Assembly (NCBI GenBank): GCA_032622095.1
Contig: CP136064.1
Span: 136,603,954-136,667,953 of the forward strand
Reading direction: 5' to 3'
DNA length: 64,000 bases
Source: Siphonodentalium dalli
Taxonomy: Eukaryota > Mollusca > Scaphopoda > Gadilida > Siphonodentaliidae
Shown: positions 54,460 through 64,000 of the stretch, one piece after another
Layout of the letters: each line of letters starts with the position of its first letter
Numbering within the stretch: the stretch's first letter is position 1
Program-made: the position numbers and the translations under genes
Notes under the pieces: generated by a model
What the model saw: only the letters and a program-made list of their open reading frames with translations
Told to the model about the DNA's origin: nothing
Databases searched by the model: none

Positions 54460-57237
54460 TGTTAGAGGCGACACTCGGGTCTCAACGAGAGAAATTGAGC
54501 AACATCGGAGAGTAAACACTGTGACACCTTAGACATACACTAATTTTACACCAGCGAACATTCTCACAAGAAAAAACCACAACACAAGTGTCTGAAGTGA
54601 TCTAATAATGACATTATATTATAATGTTGTCAAATCTATACAAGTGTGTACTGGAACACAACAACAACACTCAAGTCTCAACACTGACAACAGTGTGTAC
54701 TGTATAGCAACATAATGGAAATGAACCAACTACAACTGTGGAATTTACAGTTACTACCCTACCGCCTAGTAGTAGTACTGGTACTAGTAAATTTAAAGTG
54801 ACTGTTTCCAAGTAGTATGTCATGTGGTATAAAATAAACAACCTAACGTGGAAAGTGTATCCAAGTATTTTATTAACACATAGCTCTAGACTGTTACTAG
54901 CCAAATATTCTACAATAAATATAGTAGTAGTTCAGTCATGAACATAGTCATAGTGCCTACCCTTCAAGTTCGACTACAGCATTATGGGAGAGCGGTCATA
55001 ATGACTCATATTGACCTACATGTACAATAAATCCTGCTAGAAGCTAAGGTTTGGCACCGCGATATATACATTGGCAATTAAGTTGCCAGTTATAATATAT
55101 GAGTTCAATCCAATTGCCTGACATAAAAATTGCTATTGAAATTTGAGAATAGGTGCGATTGACTTCAGACTCATTTTCACTTCTCATACCTATGATTTGC
55201 ATCATAGTAGTCTCAAATTCTCAATCCAGGATCCAGGATTAAATTTCAAGTCTGCCACAGCTAGTGCGAGTCAATTGTGATCAGTTATTCACAATTGGCA
55301 GATCGTGTATTTATATTTTATTTAATTACTTAATACTTGATAAGTTGCTCAAAAGTATGTATTAAGTAACCACTTAACTACGGTACATATTGATTCATTT
55401 GGTGCAAATTCATAGCAAGTACAGTACCATAATAAATCAAATTTGAAAAATCAGTGTTCTTGAATCAATCTCTCCCTCACCTGATCTCAGACTCCAACTG
55501 ATGCTGAATAGTAGTAATAATTATAACAGATAGAGGTGATTTCTGTGTGCCATATTCTGGAACTGTATGATATATCTAATTGAGAATGATTGTCTGGGAG
55601 CCAAATTCAATACTTTACGTTTAGGAATTCCAAAAACTAGATAGAATGAAGCTCTAATTCATTGTTTTTAGTAATTTTCTGACTAGATTGTGCAAAAACA
55701 TTCTTTATTAATCTATGATTAAGAAGACAAATGTGTCTTCCATTGTATGGACATAGCCCAATTTGCCCATGAAACAAAACTTCTGTGACGAAATGCCATA
55801 TTTGAGATCATGTAATTCAATAAATTTATATTCATATGCCCTGCTTTTCTTGTAACATTTTAAGAATACTAGATTAAACTAACTGAATTTCCATTGTTGA
55901 TGATATTTTTTTCAAACTAAAGTATTTAAAATAAGAGGAAAGTTCAAATGAATTTGCACATTAAACACCTGTTGTTTTTTCTATTTCATTTGTACCAAAA
56001 CTTTTAATATAGACAAAAACACCAAAAATGATTTTTTTTGGAAAAGAGTCAAGACTAAACATTCATAGAGCCATATTTTAATTTTCTTAAATTTTTGTTG
56101 TTGTAATTCTTTAACAGTTTGTTCAATCTAGTATACTTAATGTTAATATGATAAAAGTAGAGCATATGGATATCAATTATTTAATTTTGCTCTAGCTTTT
56201 AAAATACTTTTCCAGAAAATGTGGAATTTGGCACATTTCCACAGTTTCTTTCTTTAAGTTGATAATAAACGCTCTTTATTTGTAATTATTAGTGCATCTT
56301 TAAGTCATCTGAGGTCAATATCAACTATCCCATGACACTCCCTGTGTCAATTTATCTCTGTGTGCACAAATTATCCCACATATCTTCTGAGCTGATACCA
56401 CGCGCTCTTCATTGATCATCTACAGTACATGTATGTTTTTTTACTAAGTTAAAAAAAACGCATTTAGTCCCTTTAAATGCAACAAATAAATATCAGAAAA
56501 TGTTCGACTTATAGCCTAGTTAGTTTGAAATATACCAGGTATGAAATTCCAAAAAAATTGGGGTGTCTGGTGGATAAACCCCACCCCTATCACCAATTCA
56601 CTACAATGTTTAGTTATAAAAGGGTTAATTCCAATGGAGTATTTAGTATTATTTACTGAAAATGAACAAGGCATTCACATTATTTACCCAAAACTCAGTC
56701 TTGTTTGGACACAAGTGAAACAGATGCATGTATGTACAATACTACAATATTGCAATTTAAATTTGTTATTATATTCCCAATATTGAGCCAATTATGGCCA
56801 TTTATAATTAACCCTTCCATGACTGGGGTTTCTTGAAATTTTGTGTAAACCCTGTGCCAATGCATTCTCTTACTTATATAAAGATCCTGTGCCAGTGCAT
56901 TATCTTATATATGAGTCTCCCATAGGGATCCTCACATATATGAGAGAATACATTGGCCTAACAATATTTACCTCGACCTTGTAAACCAGTGCATTCTCTT
57001 ATATATACATGGCTCCCTATGGGAGACTCATATATAAGAGAATTCACTGTCACAGGATCTTTAATTCTGCAAATGGGTTTAATATAATTTATCTTGGCAA
57101 AATATGGACAAACTGATTATAAGTCTTCAACAAAGATGCATTCTGACATTCTCTGTACGCGGTTACATATTATACAAAGTTTGAAAGCTTTGTGCAATTA
57201 ATTTGCCAGTTAATTACTAATATTATGGAGTCACTCA
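54460..57237. other. AT-rich non-coding DNA left of the Copia element
   Basis: No gene seen in 2.8 kb. At 56850-57060 there are several small imperfect inverted repeats built from CAGTGCATTCTCTTATATAT and CCCTATGGGAGACTCATATA. Confidence 0.5.
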
Positions 57238-57470
57238 TGTTAACTTGGCAGTGAAAGAGTTACATTGTAATTGTGTTTTAGTGAGTGACTTCCCTTGGAC
57301 TTCCGGTGGAAAGCGAAAGTGAGCTGTGCGCGTGCGCGGATGAAGTTGAGAGTGTCAGAAGAAATGAGCGAGTGGTGAGAGATAATTGAACTGAACAAAT
57401 AGAGGATTCTAGCTAGCTAGCGGGACGAGCGTGGTGTTGAAGCGACAGTAAATGGGTAAGCTCTGCTACG
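57238..57470 (+). repeat. 5' LTR of the Copia element
   Basis: Starts TGTTAACTTGGCAGTGAAAG and ends near GCTCTGCTACG. It includes GCGCGTGCGCGG and TAGCTAGCTAGCGGG. The end forms, with the next ten bases, a perfect 20-bp palindrome at 57460-57479. Confidence 0.93.
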
Positions 57471-57486
57471 TAGCAGAGCGAGGTTA
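57469..57486 (+). promoter_or_regulatory. Candidate primer-binding site of the Copia element
   Basis: CGTAGCAGAGCGAGG follows the LTR. GTAGCAGAG matches nine bases complementary to the 3' end of initiator tRNA-Met (known Copia primer), but the leading TGG is not present. An internal tRNA fragment as primer, as in Drosophila copia, is also possible. Confidence 0.4.
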
Positions 57487-57563
57487 ATCGCGTGATTCTT
57501 GAGCGGAACTGTTCGGACTTTGGTGATTGAATTTTGGCGGTGAAAAAAAAAAAAATAAAAAAA

Positions 57564-59063
57564 ATGGCGAACTCTGGCAACTACAAAACTCCCCCGGGAT
57601 TTTCTGAATCAAAACCGTACACAAGGTGGGTTGATGAGTTGAAAATATGGCAAACTGTGACTGAGTTGGCAATAGAAAAACAAGCGCCAGCTATTGCACT
57701 TTCTCTGCCTGAATCCGGTGGAATTCGTGACAAAGTATTTAGCGAACTTGGTGTTGAAGATTTAAGTGGAAAGGAAGGTGTTGACAAGTTATTGAAGTTT
57801 ATGGATGGCATCTATAAAAAGGATGATCTTTCTGCTGCTTATGAAGTCTACACTGATTTTGATAGATATAATAAGCGTCAAGGAGAAGACATGGAGCATT
57901 TCATCATGGAATTTGAAAAACTTTACAATAAAACAAAGAAATTTAAAATGACATTGCCTCAATCCGTATTGGCATTTAAATTACTAGATGGATCTGGTTT
58001 ACAGCACAAAGACCGGCAGTTAGTGTTAACAGGGGTGAATTACAAAGAACCAGATCCATTATTTAGCCAAATGTGTGTTGCACTTAGAAAATTCTTTGGA
58101 AGACAATCAATGACGCATCATGATTATGGTAGTGTTTCATCGCAAACAATAACTCAGCATCCCAATGTTAAATTGGAACCACAGGAAACGTATGTGTCGT
58201 ACAATCGAGGTGGACCGATGTATGGTGACAAGAACCGATATCAGACTCGGAGACCTTTCGGCAGAGGAAGGAATGATAGATTTCAGAGAAATCAAAGTGA
58301 AAGAACACCTAAAAGGACTACTAATCCCATATCAAGGGACGGAACTCCAATGAAATGCAAAATATGCGAGTCTATATTTCACTTCGCCAGATTTTGTCCA
58401 GATTCTTATGAAAATATGAACAGTCGTACAAGTGTCTACTACACAGATGATTACAATAAAGAGGCACAAGCAGTTCTATTCACTGGGAATAAAAAAGAAA
58501 ACATGGAAGTTTTAGTTAATGAATCTTTCAACTCCGCTGTATTGGACAGTGCTTGTAGCTCTACCGTAGCTGGTGTTCTTTGGATGGAAAGCTACCTCGG
58601 AACTTTGAACGATTTTGATCGTAATCGAGTGAAAAGGAAGCCCAGTGACACAATTTTCCGCTTCGGTGGAGGGACCAAACTCGCTTCAAAAGAGAAGGTG
58701 ACATTTCCTTGTGAATTAGCTGGAGTTGACTGTTTGATTACTACATATGTGGTTGCTAACGACATTCCGCTTCTCCTTGGTAAACCTTCGATGAAAAGAG
58801 CAAAGATTGTGTTAGATCTAGAAAATGATAGAGCGACCATATTCGGTAAGACTGTCGATCTTCAGTGTAAATCCTCCGGTCATTACTGCATTCCGCTGGT
58901 GAAATCGCATGTTGACATTCGAGACACATGTATTTATGAAACGACTGCTTGTGGTGATGAAAATACGACCAAGGAAAAATTTGTGATTGTGAACAAGCTC
59001 CATAAGCAATTTGCTCACCCAACGTCAGACAGGTTAAAACACTTCTCAAAGATGCTGGAGTAA
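57564..59063 (+). CDS. gag-pro: Copia gag and protease, with start of integrase
   Basis: ATG at 57564 (MANSGNYKTPPGFSESKPYT) follows a poly-A stretch; the frame is open further up but without ATG. Gag occupies about residues 1-290, with a CCHC zinc knuckle CKICESIFHFARFC near residue 265. The aspartic protease active site AVLDSACSS is near residue 325 (Asp-Ser-Ala), with IPLLLGKPSMKRA later as the second protease landmark. The integrase zinc-binding His pair (LHKQFAHPTSDRLK) starts near residue 480 before the frame closes at 59061. The products form the virus-like particle and cleave the polyprotein. Confidence 0.92.
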   Translation: MANSGNYKTPPGFSESKPYTRWVDELKIWQTVTELAIEKQAPAIALSLPESGGIRDKVFSELGVEDLSGKEGVDKLLKFMDGIYKKDDLSAAYEVYTDFDRYNKRQGEDMEHFIMEFEKLYNKTKKFKMTLPQSVLAFKLLDGSGLQHKDRQLVLTGVNYKEPDPLFSQMCVALRKFFGRQSMTHHDYGSVSSQTITQHPNVKLEPQETYVSYNRGGPMYGDKNRYQTRRPFGRGRNDRFQRNQSERTPKRTTNPISRDGTPMKCKICESIFHFARFCPDSYENMNSRTSVYYTDDYNKEAQAVLFTGNKKENMEVLVNESFNSAVLDSACSSTVAGVLWMESYLGTLNDFDRNRVKRKPSDTIFRFGGGTKLASKEKVTFPCELAGVDCLITTYVVANDIPLLLGKPSMKRAKIVLDLENDRATIFGKTVDLQCKSSGHYCIPLVKSHVDIRDTCIYETTACGDENTTKEKFVIVNKLHKQFAHPTSDRLKHFSKMLE

Positions 59064-61843
59064 ATAACAATGAATATTTAAAGGCAGTGGATGACATAAC
59101 TTCAAAATGTGATGTTTGTATCAGACACAAGAAAACTCCGTGTAGACCTGTTGTTTGTATGCCATTGGCAAAAGAATTCAACGAGGTTGTGTCATTAGAT
59201 TTGAAGATTTGGAAACCAAACATTTATTTTCTACATATGATTGATATGGCGACCCGATTTTCACTCGCTTCTGTGATTAACAGTAAACAACCAGAAATTA
59301 TCATTGATCAAATTATGAAAATGTGGATAGGTGGAGGATTTGTCGCACCAAAGAAATTTCTTGCTGATAATGGTGGTGAGCTATCCAATTCCAAGTTTAG
59401 AGACATGGCACAGAATCTAAATGTAGAAGTTATGAATACATCTGCACGAAGCCCGTGGCAAAATGGTTTATGTGAACGGAATCATGCCGTAGTAGATGAT
59501 AATGTTACGAAAATTCTTGCTGATGATCCCAAAATGGATTTGGAGACCGCTTTGTTGTGGGCTGTTAATGCCAAAAACTCATTGCAGATGGTATATGGAT
59601 ACAGTCCCCACCAATTAGTATTTGGATGTAATCCTAATCTTCCGTCAATACTTCATGATAAACCACCTGCACTTGAAGCTACCGCCAAGAGTGAACTTTT
59701 TGCGAAGCATATTAGTGCTCTTCATGCTTCTAGACAAGCCTTCATTAAATCGGAATCGTCTGAGAAAATCAGACGTGCTTTACGGCATCAAATTCGACCG
59801 TCGGGAGAAAATTTCAACTGTGGTGATAAAATATATTTCAAAACTGATAAATGTAACGAATGGCTGGGGCCAGGAAAAGTATTAGGACAAGATGGGAAGA
59901 TTGTGTTCGTGCGGCATGGGAGCTTATACATTCGTGTACCTACATGCAGAATTGTAAAGGTAGGAAGAGAATTCTGTTCTGAGAAATCTTATGAAATGGA
60001 CATCGTCACACAGGATGTGCCTAAATTGACATGTCAGGATGGAGTTCAAGTTGATACAAATATTAGCTGTTCTTCTGATGAAGAGGAATGTCAAGCAGAT
60101 GAGCCAAATATATCAAGTGACAACAACCAGGATACAGACAGGATAAATGATGATAAAGTTCCTAAAGTTAAGAACAATATTTCATATAAACTTGCTGATG
60201 CATCAGATTGGATCAAAGGACTTGTTGTTAGTAGAGGTGGCAAAGTATCCGGAAAATATAAGAACTGGTTCAATGTGCAGAATGATGGTGATTCTGGGGT
60301 TACGGCGATTGATTTTGAAAATGATGTTCTAGAATGGAAATACGATGTGGACTATGACTCTGATGATCATGCTCAATGTGAAAATGTTAACATTATAAGA
60401 GACAAAGATGTACACAATGATGAATTAAAAGAGGCAAAGAGGAAGGAAATCGACAACTGGAAAAGATTCAATGTTTTTGAAGAAGTAGAGGATAATGGTC
60501 AGCAATTCATTTCAACAAGATGGGTATTAACTGAGAAAACAAAAGATGGAAAGAAAGTGATTAAAGCTAGGTTAGTGGCACGCGGTTTCGAAGATGATGA
60601 CAAACATCGTACTGATTCTCCGACAATAGGTAAGGAGACATTGAAGGTATTTCTTGCCGTATCGTCTACATTTGGATGGATGTGTAACGTCATTGACATT
60701 AAAGCTGCGTTTCTTCAGGGCAACAAGTTATATAGAGAAGTGTATCTTAAACCACCCGAAGGTTATTCAAATACTGGGAAGCTGTGGAAACTAAATAAAT
60801 GTGTTTACGGCCTAAATGATGCGTCCCGTAATTGGTATTGACGTGTATGTGGAGTAATGGACAAAATGAACTGTAAGCAATCTAGAAATGACCCAAGCCT
60901 TTTCTACAAGTTCCATGACGGTAAACTTCAAGGCATGTTTCTCATCCACGTCGATGATTTCATATGGACAGGTGAAGAGAGCTTTGCCGTTAATGTAATT
61001 TTGCCAATTAAAGAATTTAAAATTTCAATTTGGCAAACAGGAAAGTCACAAATTCAAATACATTGGACTGGATATTAATCACGACAATGATGCAATCATG
61101 TTGAATCAAATTCAGTACATTGAGTCAATTTCACCATTACTATTAGTGAAAGTCGTTTGGCAAAGAAATCTGATCCGTTAAATGATCATGAGATATTCTT
61201 GTTGAGGAGCTCAATTGGACAAATCAACTGGATTGTAAATCAATCGAGGCCAGATGCCGCTTTTGATGCTCTTGATCTTAGTACTTCCATCAAAGATCCG
61301 ACTGTGGAACATATTCAGCGGGCTAACAAATTGATTAAGAAGTTAAAACTTGATCAACTGAACATTAAATTTCCAAAATTGAGCAGCATTGATGATCTTC
61401 GACTGCAGCTTTACTGTGATGCATCATTCGCCAATCTTTCTGATGGGTATTCTAGTGCTGAAGGATATATTGTGTTATTGTCAGACAAAATTGGATCCAG
61501 TTGTCCACTAAGCTGGAGATCAAATAAAATTCGGAGAATCGTGAAAAGCACCTTAGCCGCTGAAACATTAGCTATGGTTGACGGGTTGGATACCGCATTC
61601 TATCTTGGTTGTATTCTCAGTGAAATTATCTATGATATGACCGGACAAAAAGTAATTCCCATTGATGTGTATACTGACAATAGATCATTATTGGAAAATA
61701 TTCAATCGACAAAGATGACATCAGAAAAGAGGTTGAGGATTGACGTGTCCAGTATCAAACAGATGATAGAGAACAATGAAATATCAAAAGTTCAGTGGGT
61801 TGAAAGTAGCCATCAATTAGCAGATGCTTTAACAAAGAGATGA
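59062..61843 (+). pseudogene. pol: Copia integrase, reverse transcriptase and RNase H
   Basis: After a -1 shift the frame gives the integrase Cys pair (CDVCIRHKK), catalytic Asp in VVSLDLKIWKP, Asp in LADNGGELSN and Glu in GLCERNHAV, with 35 residues between the last two as in DD35E integrases. The RT starts around 60440 (FISTRWVLTEK, IKARLVARGFEDDD), motif A CNVIDIKAAFLQG and, after the TGA at 60839, motif C LIHVDDFIW. RNase H has YCDASFANLSDG, STLAAETLAMVDG, VYTDNRSLLENI and the end HQLADALTKR. It has one nonsense codon and two frameshifts; all catalytic residues remain visible. Confidence 0.92.
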
Positions 61844-61992
61844 GCTTCACCTAGAGATCTGTTCGTGACTCTTGGAGATGGAAAGATTCATTTACATGTA
61901 TAAATTGACTTACATTTGGAGTTTAGTGTTTCTGGGACGTTCGTATAAATAGTGTAAATTCGTTAAGAAGAAAACCAAACAAAAAACAATTT

Positions 61993-62010
61993 AAAAAAAA
62001 GAGAGAAAGA
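61993..62010 (+). promoter_or_regulatory. Polypurine tract of the Copia element
   Basis: AAAAAAAAGAGAGAAAGA lies six bases before the 3' LTR, the place where the plus-strand primer is made in LTR retrotransposons. Confidence 0.7.
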
Positions 62011-62016
62011 TGAATG

Positions 62017-62249
62017 TGTTAACTTGGCAGTGAAAGAGTTTCATTGTAATTGTGTTTTAGTGAGTGACTTCCCTTGGACTTCCGGTGGAAATCGAAAGTG
62101 AGCTGTGCGCGTGCGCGGAAGAAGTTAAGAGTGTCAGAAGAAATGAGCGAGTGGAGAGAGATAATTGAACTGAACAAATAGAGGATTCTAGCTAGCTAGC
62201 GGGACGAGCGTGGTGTTGAAGCGACAGTCAATAGGTAAGCTCTGCTACG
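62017..62249 (+). repeat. 3' LTR of the Copia element
   Basis: Same start TGTTAACTTGGCAGTGAAAG and same end GCTCTGCTACG as the 5' LTR. Differences include GTTTCATTG, GGAAATCG, GCGGAAGAAGTTAAG and CAATAGG. Confidence 0.93.
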
Positions 62250-62400
62250 TTTACAACTCATTCGTAGCTCCATTCCTTCATCAATTCAATATTAACTAAA
62301 AAATAGTATGAAACTATAATCGATGTAAACAATGTTTCATTGCGTTGACATTTGGCTCTTCAAGTTTGAAAATCTTCTGGCTTGTGGAACAGTTTGTTAC

Positions 62401-62550
62401 GGGCGCTTAAGCGTAAATAAATAATAAATGTGAAAAGGGCCTCCCATATGAAACAACCATTGTTGAGCCATCTAACTGATATTGGAGAATAAATACCAGC
62501 AACTATGGGAGGCCCTTTTCACATTTGTTATTTATTTACGCTTAAGCTCA
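62401..62550. mobile_element. Foldback MITE with ~45-bp arms
   Basis: The left arm (CGCTTAAGCGTAAATAAATA, then AATGTGAAAAGGGCCTCCCA) is the reverse complement of the right arm (TGGGAGGCCCTTTTCACATT, then ATTTATTTACGCTTAAGC). The ~65-bp loop is unique. No target duplication identified. Confidence 0.85.
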
Positions 62551-62645
62551 AATCATTTGCACTTAAGCGCAAATAGATCATATTTGCGCTTAAGCGGAAA
62601 TCATTTGCGCTTAAGCAGAAATCATTTGCGCTTAAACCCAAATAA
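62546..62645 (+). repeat. 20-bp tandem repeat AAATCATTTGCGCTTAAGCG
   Basis: Five imperfect units follow the foldback. Each unit contains CGCTTAAGCG, the terminal sequence of the foldback arms, so the array probably arose by amplification of the element end. Confidence 0.85.
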
Positions 62646-62699
62646 AAATTAATATGCATTGATCCCCCTGAATTAATTTTAAATGGCACAGGCCTAAGC

Positions 62700-62900
62700 A
62701 CATCACTAAAGTTTATATAGCCCACCATATGAGGGAAACAATCCCCCAGTAACCTCAAGATATGTTGTATGACCATGGAAATGGTATAGATCTGTGCAGG
62801 ATATGTCTCTTTTATAAAATATACTATATCTCTGGGATGGAGACACAAATTCTTGGGGACAGGGATGCTGATATTATGAAAATAGGGGTTTTTCCCCTAT
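62700..62900 (+). repeat. Dispersed repeat, copy 1
   Basis: CACTAAAGTTTATATAGCCC to GAAAATAGGGGTTTTTCCCC. Nearly identical to 63804-64000, and similar to 62914-63085. Non-coding. Confidence 0.9.
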
Positions 62901-62913
62901 TTCAAGTAAATAA

Positions 62914-63085
62914 GTACACCATATGAGGGAAGCAAACCCCCAGTAACCCCTAATTCCATATTTATGGCCATGGAAATGGTATATATCTGTGCAGGAGATG
63001 TCCCTTTAATAAAATATACTTGAGCTCTGGGAGTGACACGCCAATTCTTGGGACACCAGGGACAGAGATGCTGATATGCATAAGT
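62914..63085 (+). repeat. Dispersed repeat, diverged copy 2
   Basis: ACACCATATGAGGGAAGCAA, CCATGGAAATGGTATATATC and GGGACAGAGATGCTGATAT match copy 1 with many substitutions, so this copy is older. Confidence 0.8.
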
Positions 63086-63590
63086 ATTTTTCGAATTATA
63101 TGCCTTCAAATACGTGTTTACCTGATAATGTAGTGATGTCGGGACCTCAATTTTGCAGAAATAATGATTCAATGAGCCAAATACCATATCTTATGGTTAA
63201 TTATTTAAAATACTACAGCAAACTGGGGGGCTTTTTTCAGTGTTTTAGTAATGTAATTACAACATTAGATGGAAAAAAATATATTAATATGCGCATCTGT
63301 GATTAAGAAGAAAATTATATTCTAAAATAAAATTATAACAATGGTATGGACTTAGCCAAAATTGCCTCTGAGTCTGACACAGAACCGTGTGATGAAAACG
63401 TTCAGAATCGACAATCGAATCATGATTCATATATCTCGAAACAGATATGATATGATATTATATGATTTTTCATTTAAGTGCAATAATGCCGTTTTAGCGT
63501 TTCTAAATTTCCAAAACTGTCGAAAATGTAAATTTTTAATGCAAGGTAACGTAACAAAAATGTACGCAAAGTAGTCAAGTACGTATATTG
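63086..63590. other. Non-coding AT-rich DNA
   Basis: No gene, RNA or repeat recognised. Confidence 0.5.
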
Positions 63591-63803
63591 AGCTTGACGC
63601 TTTCTCGTTTCTATGGTGTTATAACTTCCGGCGAGTCATGCGCAGAAGTATCGCCTAATCACGGATAGCAGCTATGGTGACACTCCACAGTTTCGAATAA
63701 TCAGTAGATTTCTTAGAATAGAGTACCAGTGTTTACTGTCACCATGGGTGTGGTATGTTTATTGAGAGAAGGTTAGTTATGAATTTGTGGATTTTTAGAG
63801 GAT
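63591..63803 (+). repeat. Copies of repeats also seen at 50085 and 19880
   Basis: CTAATCACGGATAGCAGCTA is the reverse complement of a segment near 50087-50106. GGTGACACTCCACAGTTTCG and the following 100 bases match 19881-20010, so two repeat families abut here. Confidence 0.75.
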
Positions 63804-64000
63804 GTCACTAAAGTTTATATAGCCCACCATATGAGGGAAACAATCCCCCAGTAACCTCAAGATATGTTGTATGACCATGGAAATGGTATAGATCTGTGCA
63901 GGATATGTCTCTTTTATAAAATATACTATATCTCTGGGATGGAGACACAAATTCTTGGGGACAGGGATGCTGATATTATGAAAATAGGGGTTTCCCCCTA
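63804..64000 (+). repeat. Dispersed repeat, copy 3 (cut by window end)
   Basis: Same sequence as 62700-62900 with almost no differences through the last base. It begins directly at the end of the hairpin-family repeat (GATGTCACTAAAG), which marks the insertion point. Confidence 0.9.

Larger units (their letters stand above)
57238..62249 (+). mobile_element. Copia-type LTR retrotransposon, nearly complete
   Basis: Two 233-bp LTRs flank a gag-protease-integrase-RT-RNase H coding region in the Copia order (integrase before RT). I count about seven differences between LTRs (about 97% identity), so the insertion is fairly young. The coding region has an in-frame TGA at 60839, one frameshift at the gag-pol boundary and two near 61040 and 61145. 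No envelope gene. No matching 5-bp target duplication was visible (ACTCA versus TTTAC), which may reflect mutation or recombination. Confidence 0.95.

Overview
This is a stretch of animal nuclear DNA, AT-rich and almost free of host genes, most likely from a marine invertebrate. The one clear host coding segment is a first exon of a monoamine-type SLC6 neurotransmitter transporter (21972-22179) ending at a GT splice donor. Everything else recognisable is satellite DNA, Helitrons, LINEs, small inverted-repeat elements, a Copia LTR retrotransposon, and a 13-kb block of virus-like genes. A mollusc or other lophotrochozoan is a reasonable guess from the texture (many ACATGTACATGTA strings, Copia, tandem Helitrons), but nothing seen here proves it. 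Layout: 1-3480 and 4985-9290 are two arrays of the same ~174-bp satellite in opposite orientation around a 1.5-kb unique spacer. 9290-13004 is a head-to-tail string of short non-autonomous Helitrons. 13564-15385 is a 5'-truncated LINE. 15400-25500 is host intergenic or intronic DNA with small hairpin elements, a minisatellite and the SLC6 exon. 25516-27128 holds a MITE partly included in a 604-bp exact tandem duplication. 27315-40440 is the most interesting part: a decayed Polinton/Maverick-like (adinto-like) integrated DNA virus. It shows a double-jelly-roll-type major capsid protein, the P-loop fragment of a packaging ATPase, a family B DNA polymerase, an SF1 helicase, an HNH nuclease-like protein, a retroviral-type integrase, and about eight small conserved-looking structural or membrane proteins packed on both strands. 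Almost all its large genes carry frameshifts or stops, so it reads as a fossil. Within it, intergenic spacers share an AT-rich module (TTACTTTGTAAT plus TGTATACA-like palindromes), a GTTCC-N3-GGAAC inverted repeat occurs five times, and one minus-strand gene block has three segments in a single frame separated only by TAG codons. 40930-41074 is a nearly perfect 58-bp-arm hairpin. 42000-44225 is a LINE fused to another fragment of the viral polymerase. 44419-47830 has more LINE tails, one inside a 2.8-kb Helitron. 49101-50027 is a hAT-like non-autonomous transposon. 50470-54450 is a pair of inverted ends around a diverged tandem array. 57238-62249 is a nearly complete Copia element with two ~97% identical LTRs. 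The rest is hairpin repeats shared with other places in the window. How the parts relate: the viral block would once have encoded its own replication (polymerase, helicase), integration (integrase) and capsid formation (capsid protein, ATPase, minor proteins); its remains were then broken by LINE insertion, duplication and homopolymer frameshifts. The Helitron array, satellite arrays and Copia element are independent insertions. No bacterial-type operons, CRISPR arrays, rRNA or convincing tRNA genes were seen.
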